Source: Epinephelus fuscoguttatus (Eukaryota; Chordata; Actinopteri; Perciformes; Serranidae). Taken from it: DNA of 64,000 nt. The translations under genes were made by a program, and so were the position numbers. The number at the start of each line of letters is the position of its first letter. Positions within the stretch are counted from its first letter, which is position 1. Below the pieces are notes generated by a model that saw only the letters and a list, made by a program, of their open reading frames with translations, was not told where the DNA came from and did no database searches. Location of the stretch: assembly GCF_011397635.1 (NCBI RefSeq), contig NC_064759.1, forward strand, positions 11,180,428 to 11,244,427, read 5' to 3'. Of the stretch, positions 49,901-57,559 are shown piece after piece.

Positions 49901-52752
49901 TATTCATAAAGCCCAATATCACAAATAACAATTTGCCTCAGAGGGCTTTACAACATACCACATCCCTCTGTCCTTTGGACCCTCACAGCGGATAAGGAAA
50001 AACTCCCCACCACCTCCATGATCACAAGCTTGTCCAGACGACTCTGAATTTTACAAAGAGCCTCTTTAATGAAACGTAATGTTATTTCTAACACCCACTG
50101 TGGTTAAGCTCGCAGTAAACCAGATGTGACACAGTATCAGACACAGTTTATTTATAGAAAAATTGGGACTATTTCTTCCTCATTTTATAAAATTTTGGTT
50201 TCTTCGGCTGTATCAATGCATATCAGCGTATTATCTGCTCAGTATTCAGATTCTGTTTTACAGTGAGTTCTTCTATGAAAGAGAGGATGAGTACAAACAG
50301 GGTATCATGCCAGCACACACTTGGGATTCACTCATATTTTGCTTTCACTTATTATTAATAATGTAACCTGAACGTAATCACTACACTCTTGTTAAGGAGC
50401 CAGAGATGTGCAAAAACTAAAGACAAACAAGCTGTAAAATCTATGACACTGTTAGCTATGCAAACCACAATGCCAGTAGATTAACCATAGCTTTTGTCTT
50501 ACCAGCATGACCACACACCAGTTGAGGATCCCTCTGTAGTTATTGTAACCACTGGCTGAACTCAGCAGGGACTCCTGTGTCATATGACAGCTACAGAAAT
50601 AGATTACCCAGATAAATAGGTGAGACAATCAAGAGCAATCAAGAGTTTAAAGGGACAGTTCACCCCAAAATCAAACATACATATTTTTCTTCTTACCTGT
50701 AGTGTTATTTATCAGTCTAGTTCAGGGGTGTCCAAACTTTTTTGAATGGGGGCCAGATTAGATAATGTGGAAATACCTGGGGGGGCAGTTGCGTCTTTCA
50801 TCATAACATGAGACAAACCCAACTGTCCATCTTCATCTTTCAGTGAAAAAGTATGTAATTTTCCACGGCTCCAGAGAGCGGCGACCCTCGCTGTTGACTT
50901 TACACTTGTTTGCTATGGCCATGTCTGCTACGCAGCAGGAAGTGTCTGCTGTTAGCTAACTGTTTGTTTGCTTCTTTGCTGTCTGTTTATGAAAACAAAC
51001 TAGTTTCACCTGCATAGTTCCTACTTGGTGCATGTCTACAAACTGTATGATAGTTCTGCCATTGTGACAGTAATGCATCATGTTGTGTGGTGGGCAACAT
51101 ATAGTATATTTTGAAAGACAAGCCAAGGGGCGTTTAAAAATCAGTCCTTGATGCCACAGTTGGCCCCTGGAGTGAACTGTCCCTTTAAAATACATTTATT
51201 TCCATTTGACTCTGGTATCATATTGATTACATATCATCACACAGTAAATATCCTCCTGAGACCCTGTGTCATCAGTTTTACTGGACCTTATACTTCATTT
51301 TACTTAGCTTAGACCTGTTGTCCTCTTTTGTGGACACTTTTTTTGTGACATGTGGTGGTAGTGAGACCACAACACACTAATTAATGTAAAAACAAGATGG
51401 CGGCCATCTCTGCCAAGTCAGTCTGCAGCCGACCCCAACACAAAAGTGGACGAAGTACTAAACCTGATCAAATTTAATGGTTGAAACTTGTTTTGTTTTT
51501 TTTAAATAATTTGTAACATTTGTAGTTTGATATGGCAACAAATTTGACCAATTTTAGCAATGGCAACAAGCTAAGATGTTATTAATTAGAAGGTACTCAT
51601 GTACAGACATTAGGAATTTTTCATCAGCTCGTTGAAGGACATTGGGACTTTATTGTCATTGACAATAATTAGTTTTTCGTACTTATCAGGTCCTACTGAT
51701 CCCAAATAGCAAGGAGAAACTGAAAATGCATACCAAGCAAAAGTTCGGGTCTCAGGAGGATATAGGGAACATACACTGTTGTCTTTTGTGAATGTCAACA
51801 CTGACCTCCAGATTTGCAGTTTTGATAAGTAAAAAGAAAGGAAGATAGATCTTAGCATCAAAAACAACAGGCTACAGCCAATAATAAAACAGCTCAGAAA
51901 ACTAAAAGTGACACTGGTCAAATTTCCGAAGGTGTGGTTGAATTTATGTCCCATAATAACAACACTACTTCTAATGATATTTTAATACACCACAGTTAGG
52001 TATTGCCAACTGATTTATTGTACACTAAATACCAACTAGTGCCGTATCAGCTCACAGGGTGTACTTTATTTTTATATAACTGGCCTAAGGGGATTATCTG
52101 ACCCACAATTCACCCTGTTCATGCGGTCCATGTCAGATACACCCCTGATCAATGAAACAGCCCCAGTCACACACACACACACACACACAGTCATGGACTA
52201 ACGTTAGCCATGAAGGGTAAGTGCTGCCAAGTAGTGGGAATGATGTTGTGAATGGGCGACAACAGACACGAAATCAAAAGGGCTCGTTGAGGGCGACCTG
52301 GAGTGACCCTGACCAGCCGTTAACCCCTCGGTGTCCGCTGCAAATTAAAACTAGCTAACACTTTAACTTATGCTAACCACCGTAACTAAAATACTAGCTC
52401 AAAGTGAGGCGACGTCACTGCTTTGGAGCCAGCGTCACATTTTTGACCATGAAACATGAGGCTTTCAAGTTCCGAAAAAAAAACAGTCTGATAAGTTGAG
52501 TTAAACTCACCTCAGTCTGTCAGTTAAGTCATTCTTGCGTTTCTTTTTCTCACTCTTTGATTTACTCCGGGCTGTTTCCAGTGAAAGCTCCTGTTTCCCC
52601 TGGCTGTTATCCCCGTTAATGTCAGCGGTCACTGAGCTGTGACACCCCGCCGCAGAACTCCCGTTCATCGGCAGCAGGCTCACTCCTCTCCTCGCCGCAA
52701 AGGTCGCCCTTCTCCTGCGAGTCAAGGTCCCGGTCGCTTCCGAGTCACCCAT
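24005..52752 (-). CDS. dgat1: DGAT1, diacylglycerol O-acyltransferase 1 (17 coding exons, 506 aa)
   Basis: Joins acyl-CoA to diacylglycerol, the committed last step of triacylglycerol synthesis, in the ER membrane; an MBOAT-family enzyme. The 17 exons sum to 1521 nt including stop and keep frame at every junction. Landmarks: a disordered basic N-terminus ([16 protein letters not shown]), [60 protein letters not shown], the FYRDWWN motif (residues 380-386), the MBOAT asparagine in WNIPVHKW (N398, human N378), and the catalytic histidine in SAFFHEYLVSVP (H435, human H415). The end is [10 protein letters not shown]. Human DGAT1 is 488 aa, also with 17 exons; exons 3 (41 nt) and 4 (86 nt) have the sizes I recall for human. 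No frameshift or missing key residue was seen. Whether this is the fish a or b paralogue cannot be told here. Confidence 0.96.
24690..25465 (+). repeat. Dispersed repeat in DGAT1 intron 16
   Basis: Contains actagaattactgcctcgtg, gaccttttggatataaaatg, tggccaaaaacaggt and ends near ccatggctgttgccat...gaggcataa. Related copies lie at 34970-35530 (+) and 46945-47320 (-). The family was not assigned. Confidence 0.65.
25915..25977 (-). CDS. dgat1: DGAT1 exon 16
   Basis: 63 nt: [20 protein letters not shown] plus Q. Acceptor GGTGTCAG|TAC, donor CAG|GTAAGA. Confidence 0.93.
26051..26714. mobile_element. MITE with perfect 15-bp terminal inverted repeats (DGAT1 intron 15)
   Basis: AGGGTGTTTTCACAT at 26051-26065 is exactly complementary to 26700-26714. 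The inner parts also show inverted similarity (ggttcact, ctctgaa). No target duplication was evident and there is no coding content. Confidence 0.75.
26786..26873 (-). CDS. dgat1: DGAT1 exon 15 (catalytic histidine)
   Basis: 88 nt: [29 protein letters not shown]. The His in FFHE (residue 435) matches the catalytic His415 of human DGAT1. Acceptor CTTGCAG|C, donor GAG|GTAAGA. Confidence 0.94.
27359..27424 (-). CDS. dgat1: DGAT1 exon 14 (MBOAT asparagine)
   Basis: 66 nt: [20 protein letters not shown] plus L. Contains N398, equivalent to the conserved MBOAT Asn378 of human DGAT1. Acceptor CTTTCAG|G, donor ACG|GTGAGT. Confidence 0.94.
27722..27834 (-). CDS. dgat1: DGAT1 exon 13 (FYRDWW motif)
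   Basis: 113 nt: [38 protein letters not shown]. It carries the acyl-CoA-associated FYxDWWN motif, the last W codon being split over the junction. Donor TG|GTAAGT. Confidence 0.94.
28145..29285 (+). mobile_element. Second Tc1-like transposon, decayed, in DGAT1 intron 12
   Basis: Bounded by TA at 28143-28144 and 29286-29287; ends CACTCACCGG and CCGGTGATTG. The left terminus lacks part of the inverted repeat that is present on the right (ctaataaagtgtccggtg). It is antisense to DGAT1. Confidence 0.88.
28272..29250 (+). pseudogene. Tc1-like transposase, frameshifted
   Basis: Recognisable blocks occur in different frames: [40 protein letters not shown], ...WSDESGF (first Asp), [14 protein letters not shown] (second Asp), [18 protein letters not shown] (Glu). 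Several small deletions and frame changes break it. Confidence 0.88.
29495..29539 (-). CDS. dgat1: DGAT1 exon 12
   Basis: 45 nt: [15 protein letters not shown]. Acceptor CTCTGTAG|GAC, donor GCT|GTGAGT. Confidence 0.92.
29665..29706 (-). CDS. dgat1: DGAT1 exon 11
   Basis: 42 nt: [14 protein letters not shown]. Acceptor TCTATCAG|TGG, donor GAG|GTGAGT. Confidence 0.92.
29923..29961 (-). CDS. dgat1: DGAT1 exon 10
   Basis: 39 nt: [13 protein letters not shown]. Acceptor CCCCAG|CTG, donor CAG|GTACGT. Confidence 0.92.
30564..30667 (-). CDS. dgat1: DGAT1 exon 9
   Basis: 104 nt: [20 protein letters not shown] then [14 protein letters not shown], among the most conserved DGAT1 blocks. Acceptor CTCTGTAG|AC, donor ATG|GTGAGG. 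Confidence 0.94.
30782..30847 (-). CDS. dgat1: DGAT1 exon 8
   Basis: 66 nt: [20 protein letters not shown], the loop before the acyltransferase core. Acceptor GCCCAAAG|GT, donor AGAG|GTACCC (a weaker donor). Confidence 0.9.
31252..31380 (-). CDS. dgat1: DGAT1 exon 7
   Basis: 129 nt: [40 protein letters not shown]. Acceptor TATAACAG|TT, donor CTT|GTAAGT, phase 1. It follows a 7.6 kb intron. Confidence 0.93.
31838..33512. repeat. Composite repeat in DGAT1 intron 6
   Basis: The left end aaaggaacagtgtgtaagat matches the family at 57832-58601. A block at 32090-32530 recurs inverted at 38040-38560. A second element (about 32815-33482, aggcctgtcaag...ttgacagccct) appears to be inserted before the right end (atccctttaaatcctt). 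Borders are approximate. Confidence 0.55.
33560..33747. repeat. Retroelement-like tail and (TAA)n
   Basis: gtaaagcactttgaagtgc and gaaaggtgctttgtagatag are typical of a teleost LINE/SINE 3' end; a (TAA)n run follows at about 33719-33747. Confidence 0.5.
33880..34010. repeat. Purine-rich (G/A) tract
   Basis: Strong G/A bias on the plus strand, in DGAT1 intron 6. Confidence 0.5.
34114..34300. repeat. Paired (TG)n and (CA)n microsatellites
   Basis: (TG)n at 34114-34151 and (CA)n at 34262-34286 lie about 110 bp apart in opposite sense, so they can pair with each other. Confidence 0.85.
34970..35530 (+). repeat. Dispersed repeat in DGAT1 intron 6
   Basis: Same family as 24690-25465. The stretch 35100-35300 closely matches the complement of 46970-47165 (tcaccaattcagtatctga, gtgaagctgacctttgacc). 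Confidence 0.68.
35640..37960. other. DGAT1 intron 6, middle part: nothing recognised
   Basis: Only weak MITE-like traces near 35830-36480 (actacgtttacatgcacaaa, aacctgttgac). No conserved frame. Confidence 0.35.
38040..38665 (-). repeat. Inverted copy of the intron 6 repeat, then a T/C-rich tract
   Basis: 38500-38580 is the near-exact complement of 32090-32160 (ggcagcctgatgaagacaga). A pyrimidine-rich tract follows at 38577-38665. Confidence 0.65.
38990..39095 (-). CDS. dgat1: DGAT1 exon 6
   Basis: 106 nt: [35 protein letters not shown]. Acceptor CTACCCAG|GGC, donor CAG|GTAAAA, phase 1. Confidence 0.92.
39627..39679 (-). CDS. dgat1: DGAT1 exon 5
   Basis: 53 nt: [17 protein letters not shown], a membrane helix. 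Acceptor TTGACAG|TG, donor AAG|GTGAGT. The 7.1 kb intron before it holds several repeats. Confidence 0.92.
39955..40000. repeat. (TC)n(AC)n microsatellite
   Basis: Compound dinucleotide repeat in DGAT1 intron 4. Confidence 0.92.
40561..40898 (+). mobile_element. tRNA-headed SINE, copy 3, with (ATGA)n tail
   Basis: Head GGGCGGCATGGTGGTGCAGT, B box region GGTTTGAACCC, body, then a simple (ATGA)n tail. It lies in DGAT1 intron 4, antisense to the gene. Confidence 0.82.
41090..41400. repeat. Dispersed repeat beginning CCCTGTTTCCACCGAGCAGT
   Basis: Contains cggttcagttcagttcagtg and ttttccgtttccactgtg, phrases of an abundant teleost non-autonomous element. Ends were not resolved. Confidence 0.5.
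41410..43050. other. DGAT1 intron 4: nothing recognised
   Basis: AT-rich; open frames such as 42339-42671 show no family resemblance. Confidence 0.35.
43137..43875 (+). repeat. Dispersed repeat with recurrent tatagcgcccccc-type phrases
   Basis: Contains internally recurring phrases (agcgcc.cc three times at about 43212, 43337 and 43797; cagtttcatgcagatcgg). Recognised as a common fish repeat whose class I cannot name. Confidence 0.5.
43880..43927. repeat. (CA)n microsatellite
   Basis: Pure CA run of 48 bp at the end of the preceding repeat. Confidence 0.95.
43930..45780. other. DGAT1 intron 4: nothing recognised
   Basis: AT-rich with a short (TG)n near 45664-45682; no gene or repeat boundary seen. 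Confidence 0.35.
45790..46110. repeat. Long polypyrimidine tract in DGAT1 intron 4
   Basis: About 320 bp of mostly T/C on the plus strand, hence purine-rich in the DGAT1 transcript. Includes a C run at 46024-46033. Confidence 0.6.
46776..46861 (-). CDS. dgat1: DGAT1 exon 4
   Basis: 86 nt: [17 protein letters not shown] and [11 protein letters not shown]. Acceptor TTTTCAG|G, donor TTG|GTAGGT. Confidence 0.93.
46945..47320 (-). repeat. Dispersed repeat, inverted copy, in DGAT1 intron 3
   Basis: Complement of the family at 34970-35530 and 24690-25465, including tgcagaacattatgatgtca on the minus strand. Confidence 0.68.
47690..47835 (-). mobile_element. tRNA-derived SINE (second family), inverted copy
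   Basis: The minus strand reads CCCATGTAGGCAGAG, then CCTTTGCTGCGTGTCGTC and CAGCTGTACTATCA, matching 23695-23893. The first part of the tRNA head is missing. Confidence 0.7.
48607..48647 (-). CDS. dgat1: DGAT1 exon 3
   Basis: 41 nt: [13 protein letters not shown] plus two bases of the next codon. Acceptor TGTTACAG|GTG, donor AAG|GTAAGT. Confidence 0.93.
49225..49553. repeat. hAT-like MITE in DGAT1 intron 2
   Basis: Left tggatcccaactggtgggtc and right gggaaccactgattta are imperfect inverted termini of the type TGGTTCCCAACTG. No coding content. Confidence 0.5.
49553..49848. repeat. Single-unit copy of the 105-bp-repeat element
   Basis: Runs aaaggttgtgtatgcaacg to gctagctggcggctca, homologous to 19036-19850 but with one unit instead of five. 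Confidence 0.7.
49848..50000. repeat. (TTCAA)n joined to a retroelement-like tail
   Basis: About ten pentamers, then agtttattcataaagcccaa, gagggctttacaac and gcggataaggaaaaactccc, a common teleost retroelement end of uncertain class. Confidence 0.55.
50503..50590 (-). CDS. dgat1: DGAT1 exon 2 (functional copy)
   Basis: 88 nt encoding [15 protein letters not shown] then [14 protein letters not shown], first conserved block and start of the first membrane helix. Acceptor TTCTGTAG|C and donor CTG|GTAAGA are intact, and phase 2 matches exon 1. Two further damaged copies lie upstream of exon 1 (53259-53341 and 54131-54215). Confidence 0.93.
50651..51184. mobile_element. TTAA-flanked MITE, carrying a hAT insertion
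   Basis: Ends AGGGACAGTTCACCCC and GTGAACTGTCCCT lie between TTAA at 50647-50650 and 51185-51188. This fits a Kolobok- or piggyBac-type MITE. The hAT element at 50723-51170 lies inside it. Confidence 0.65.
50723..51170. mobile_element. Non-autonomous hAT (Charlie-like) element
   Basis: Starts CAGGGGTGTCCAAACTTTTT; the right terminus is lost at the junction with the host MITE. It also occurs in duplicon C (54332-54852), where the right end (cggacatgcct) is kept, and as a right-half fragment at 55303-55570. Confidence 0.7.
51355..51760. repeat. DGAT1 intron 1 segment duplicated at 53373-53780
   Basis: Shares gtaaaaacaagatggc, catctctgccaagtcag, tttgatatggcaacaaatt and ggtcctactga/gtcctactga in the same order and orientation. 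Confidence 0.75.
51770..52510. other. DGAT1 intron 1, 5' part: nothing recognised
   Basis: Contains a (CA)n run at 52169-52189; otherwise single-copy looking within the window. Confidence 0.4.
52511..52752 (-). CDS. dgat1: DGAT1 exon 1 (N-terminal cytosolic region)
   Basis: Starts [15 protein letters not shown]; 242 nt, donor AG|GTGAGT, phase 2. The region is hydrophilic, with two basic clusters, as expected for the variable cytosolic N-terminus. It is CpG-rich compared with the rest of the window. Confidence 0.93.
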
Positions 52753-52990
52753 GATGACAGAAACAGCTTTTAACCTACTTAAAGTGAACTTCAACAGTTA
52801 ACTCCTGATGGTAGCATGCCTGTTGCTGCTCGCGTAGTAGCCCAGGAGAGGGAAGTGAAAGGGCTGCACAACAATCCGCCCTAAGCTCAAATATCCGTGG
52901 TGTTGACATGGGAGGTAGGAGTGTATTCATGACGCCACATGAAGTGACAGCCGCCCAGTACTGTAACTGGTCTGACTGTTGCACATGAAA
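52753..52990 (-). promoter_or_regulatory. dgat1: Candidate DGAT1 promoter, CpG-rich, TATA-less
   Basis: Exon 1 (52511-52752) holds 15 CpG dinucleotides in about 240 bp and the elevated density extends a little upstream, unlike the CpG-poor surroundings. No TATA box is seen at a sensible distance. The start site itself cannot be placed. Confidence 0.35.
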
Positions 52991-53258
52991 GCGACAGGTG
53001 AGTCAGACCCTTGAGGGTCTATTCAGAGAGGAGAAACGAGGAAGTATTTAACTCTCTGTCAGTCTGTATGAAGCCAAGGCTCCTCCCACAATAGACCCAA
53101 ATACAATAGATGGCTCTGTGTATCTGATGCATGAAAAGAGCCAACAGGATAGTTGGCAAATAATAACGCCTCCATTTAGTACAGGGGAGTCCAAACTTTT
53201 TGGCTGTTAGCTATGCACACCACAATGCCAGTAGATTTAACCATAGCTTTTGTCTTAT

Positions 53259-53341
53259 CAGCATGACCACACACCAGCTGAGGATCCCTCTGTAGTTATT
53301 GTAACCACTGGCTGAACTCAGCAGGGACTCCTGTGTCATAT
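53259..53341 (-). pseudogene. DGAT1 exon-2 copy B, splice sites destroyed
   Basis: Nearly identical to DGAT1 exon 2, including NNYRGIL.WCVVML (one Asn-to-Ser change). The donor GT has become AT and homology stops before the acceptor, so it cannot be spliced normally. Flanking intron homology runs from about 53197 to 53780. It lies upstream of exon 1, on the same strand as the gene. Confidence 0.88.
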
Positions 53342-54130
53342 CATCCTGACATCCTGCGTCCTCATCTAGGCCATCTAGTGTAGTAAGACCACAATACACT
53401 AATCCATGTAAAAACAAGATGGCAGCCATCTCTGCCAAGTCAGCCTGCAGCTGATCCTGATACAAAAGGGGACAAGGTTTAAAACGTGATCACATTTTAA
53501 GGTTGAAACTTGTTTATTTATAATTAATAATGTGTGTAATTTGATATGGCAACAAATTAGACCAATTGTAACATCAGTAACAAGCTGAGACATTGTTAGT
53601 AAGTACTCATTTAAAGAAGCTGCAACTTTATTGTCAGTCATTTGAGGACTTTCTATCAATATTATCATTGACAATGATTCGTTTTTTATGCTTATCGTGT
53701 CCTACTGACTCCAAATGGCTAGGAGAAATTAAAAATGAATACCAAACAACACAGAACTCAGAAATTATTTACACAGATGAATAGGTGGTCACTAAACTCC
53801 TTTTAAGGAGCCTGAGATGTGCAAAAACTAAAGACAAAGAAGCTGTAAAATCTATGACACTGTTGGATAAAATAGAAAGAGTGATTAGCTATGCACACTA
53901 CAATGCTAGGAGATTAGAAAGGTAGATACTTTAGATACACCAACACACACTCGCTCATCACATCATTCTTACAGTCACATACACACACATTCATATCTAT
54001 ATTTTTAAATAAGATGTTCAAATGAAATTAAATAGTCTATAGTGTCTCAGTCCTAATTTTGCTAAAGCAGAGAGAGCTCTGGGTCGCTGCGACTAGGCAT
54101 GTCACCATCTAACCATAGCTTTTGTCTTAC

Positions 54131-54215
54131 CAGCATGACCACACACCAGTTGAGGATCCCTCTGTAGTTATTGTAACCACTGCACTACAGCAGGGACTCC
54201 TGTGTCCTATGACAG
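54131..54215 (-). pseudogene. DGAT1 exon-2 copy C, nonsense but splice sites intact
   Basis: 85 nt instead of 88: a 3-base loss with an in-frame TAG in place of AGT TCA. The acceptor (TTCTGTAG) and donor (GTAAGA) both match the functional exon. Flanking homology continues into the TTAA-type MITE and hAT element that also sit beside the functional exon 2. Confidence 0.88.
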
Positions 54216-54331
54216 CTACAGAAACAAAATACATGGATAAATACGATCATGAGTTTAAAAGGGACAGTTCACCCCAAAATCAAACATACATATTTTTCCT
54301 CCTACCTGTAGTATTACTTATCTTTGTACAT

Positions 54332-54852
54332 CAGGGGTGTCCAAACTTTTTTGAATGTGGGCAGATTAGATAATGTGGAAATACCTGGGGGCAGCTGCTT
54401 CTTTCATGACATGGGTTGTTTAAAAAACATCACATACAAATGAGACAAACTCAACTGTCCATCATCATCTTTCAGTGGAAAAGTATGTAATTTTCCACGG
54501 CTCCAGAGAGCGGCAGCCCTCGCTGTTGACTTTACACTTATTTGCTGTGGCCATGTCTGCTATGTAACAGGAAGTGTCTGCTGTTAGGTAACTGTTTGTT
54601 TGTTTCTTTGCTGTCTGTTTATGAAAACACATTAGTTTCACCTGCATAGTTCCTACTTGGTGCATGTCTATAAACTGTATGATAGTTCTGCCATTGTGAC
54701 AGTAACGCAAAAAGATGCAAAGTAATCTTGCTTGATTAATCAATATTGTGTGGTGGGCAACATATAGTACAGTTTGAAAGACAAGCAAAGTTCCGTTTAA
54801 TATCAATCCGTGAGCCACAGTTGGCCTGCCGGGGCGGATTTCGGACATGCCT
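54332..54852. mobile_element. hAT element in duplicon C
   Basis: CAGGGGTGTCC start and GGACATGCCT end, with the left part of the TTAA-type MITE just before it (54257-54331), as at 50651. Confidence 0.72.
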
Positions 54853-54974
54853 AGTCTGGATTGTTTTGGTGTGAGTTGTTGAGTGTTGGCGATATCAGCC
54901 GGAAAGATGGCAAGAATAGCACTCTTGACAATCAAGAACAATCATGAACTGAGCAGAGAATGATATCACACTAC

Positions 54975-55285
54975 CACTGTGTGTGTTAAAATCCGAGCCT
55001 CTCTGTGGTTTGTTATGGTAAGCCGGTTTAGCTGTTTATGTATGTTAGTGCGTATGTGTATCCCACGAGCTAGCTCACTGCCACTTTGCACTGCTGTCAT
55101 ATGGCAGTTACTGCAGATATAAGGACAGCGTTTTTGTCACGCAAGTGTAGTGCCCGACCTGCAGTTCCTCTTCTGGTTAACACCTTTAGCTCTGTCAGCA
55201 CTGTTGCCTTTGCTTAGCTCTTTTTATGGAGTTAGCACTATTAGCCGCTAGCTGGCAGCTTAGCCACCTCCATGTTGAGAAGTGT
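54975..55285. repeat. Single-unit copy of the 105-bp-repeat element, joined to a hAT half
   Basis: Matches 49553-49848 including ggttaacacctttagctctg and gttgcctttgcttagc; a hAT right-half fragment follows at 55303-55570. Confidence 0.7.
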
Positions 55286-55699
55286 GTTCAGACGCCTCTG
55301 CTTTTCCTGTGGTCGTGTCTGCTACCTAGCAGGAAATGTCTGCTCCTAGGTAACCGTTTGTTTGTTTGTTTACTGTCTGTTTATGAAGGAGCATTAGTAC
55401 TGCTTGTGTAGTTGGTGCCTGTCAACAAACTGTATGATAGTCCTGCCAGCATGAGGTGATTGCGATTGTGCTTGATTAACCAATATTGTGTGCTAGGCCA
55501 CATTTTATATTTAAGTACAAGCCTGGGCTGTTAAAAATCGGTCCCCCGGGCCTGACTTTAGACATGCCAGATTTAGAAGCTTGTGTCTTCAAAGACTTAA
55601 AAGCTGAACAAAAATCCACAAATAACACTCTGGCATCCTTAAGATGTTTAGTGATGACATTAAACATAGACAGCAGTGCCTCTGTAACTTTTCTAAGCA

Positions 55700-56850
55700 A
55701 ACTGAAGTAGGTCTAAGTGCCTGTTTACAGACCAAGTTAGATGACTGGCTAGAACGCTCTCCATGGACTTACAAAGGATGGAAGTTATAGCCATTGGTGG
55801 GAGGTTATTCGGTATACTTGCTTTTAGGCTTTTTGGGAGGATTTAGGCAGTGTGTGTGTGAGGACTGGTTGGTATGTCCATAAATGTTATCACAATAAAA
55901 CACATTGTTCGATATCAATAATAATCATGATAAATGTAAAATTTCTTTCAAGTTTAAAGGCTCATTTTTTCTCTTGAGTGAAAGTTGAAGAAACCAAACG
56001 ATTAATTGTGGTTTAAACTACTCTTATCGTCAAAACATGACAAACACTTGACAAACAGTAACCGAACGTTTCCCAAATCTGACGTAGATTCAAAGCAGTT
56101 ATAATCAAAGATAGACAGAGATATATTATCTCTGGTCAGCAGCATGTCAAGCCCTTTGTACAGACAGCTTAAAAGTGTTTGTGAGTGTTTTAGCTGACCA
56201 TGTAAACGAAATAAATCTAAACTGTGGTCAGTATTTTCTGTATAAATTCTAAATGTCATATGCAATTTTTGCTGTTTCTCAAGCAAATGGGACCTTTAAT
56301 TGGAGGGCACAGACTTTAATAACAGTTAGCCATTTTATTAACACAAACAAATAAAACATTTGGGTTAAGACTTTGTAAAAAATCATATATACTCATTAGT
56401 AAAACTGTTTAAAGGAAAAACAATTAACACAAAATCCCATCATTCAGTAGAGACTTGCTGGTGCGTCAATAGCACACAGTAAGCGTGTAACAGAACTCAA
56501 ATTCTTTCATCAGTGTTCACAAAGAGTGAGCTTAGATCAGTGGAGTTGCGTCTATTTTTGCCATGTATATCCTGTGTGCGAGGCCACATTAATACGTGTT
56601 GGTCATTTTGTACGCCAGTATTGCAGAAATATGTTTCAGGTGATGTATGGTTCCACTTTACCATTTCCAATCACAGTCTGTGAGATGACAACTGGAACAT
56701 ATAAGATATTCTCAAATGGTCTTTAACATGCTGTGTTTTACTGGTTTGAGGTGGTTGGATGGATATATCTGGCCTGATGACTAGTAGGTCTTGTATCTTG
56801 TTCCCTCCTTAGACTGTAATTGCCCAATCATCTGTCTACGGTTCTCTTTT
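55700..56850. other. Intergenic, nothing recognised
   Basis: AT-rich sequence upstream of DGAT1 with no conserved frame. Confidence 0.35.
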
Positions 56851-56954
56851 CTTGTTACTTCAAGAACATACCACGAGGGGTCACGAGGCATGCCATGATG
56901 CTGCTTCATCTTGGTCAGAAACCTCACTAAAGCTTCCACTGAGGGGAGTCCTGC

Positions 56955-57300
56955 CTCCAGCAGGCAGGTTAGATGTTGTAGACCTCACCCCAAGTCATGT
57001 GAAGAGATTCAACAGACTTCATGCGTATTTTTAGCCAAACCTCACACCCGTACAAAACAGCTGATGAGAGAGCAGCCTCCAAAACCTTTAGCTCGACACA
57101 AAATGGGATCATAGTTGGTGGATTAGAAGATAATTTGTTTAAGGGCTTTTTGTTCTCTTTTACATGTAGGGCAGTATGTATAAAAGTCACAATGGCTCAC
57201 TATAAACAAATGGAGCTGATTAAGCTGCCTGTCGTCCACAGATCCCAGAATACATGCCTTTAGTCTGTCTGGGCCAGTGGCCTTTTTTTGGCTTTGTAAG
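56955..57300 (-). pseudogene. Decayed LINE reverse-transcriptase fragment
   Basis: The minus strand carries KKATGPDRLKACILGSVDD (57.28-57.22 kb), resembling an RT entry block. About 130 bp later comes LEAALSSAVLYGCEVWL (57.09-57.03 kb), the block before the end of a non-LTR RT. The centre of the RT is deleted. Confidence 0.5.
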
Positions 57301-57559
57301 TGGATATCACAACAATATGTAAATGCCTCTAACAACAGTAAGTGGACATCACAGCAATGGGTCCTATTAATGGACTCTTATGAAAACATCTCAAAGGTAC
57401 CATAAAAACAGCAGAGCCTGATGGATGTAGAGCCGATGCAGCTTAGGCAAATGAAATCTGAGTTAAGTCTGATGATGTGGAGCTGAACCTAACAATCTTA
57501 GAATGATGTCACGCAATGATTTAGGGAACAAAATGGTGTTTCCTCTGGATCCACTCTCC

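Larger units (their letters stand above)
53197..54852. repeat. Tandem duplicons B and C derived from the DGAT1 exon-2 region
   Basis: With the 50385-51760 region named a1 (exon 2 and flank), a2 (MITE plus hAT) and a3 (51355-51760), this interval reads a1 (53197-53341), a3 (53373-53780), a1 (53795-53930 and 54105-54215), a2 (54240-54852). It is a head-to-tail arrangement lacking the exon 1 region. About 175 bp of unrelated sequence interrupts the third a1. Confidence 0.8.

Noticed and set aside
53211..53465. A separate DGAT-like gene upstream of DGAT1
   Set aside because: Only exon 2 is repeated; no other DGAT1 exon is present there and the splice sites are lost.
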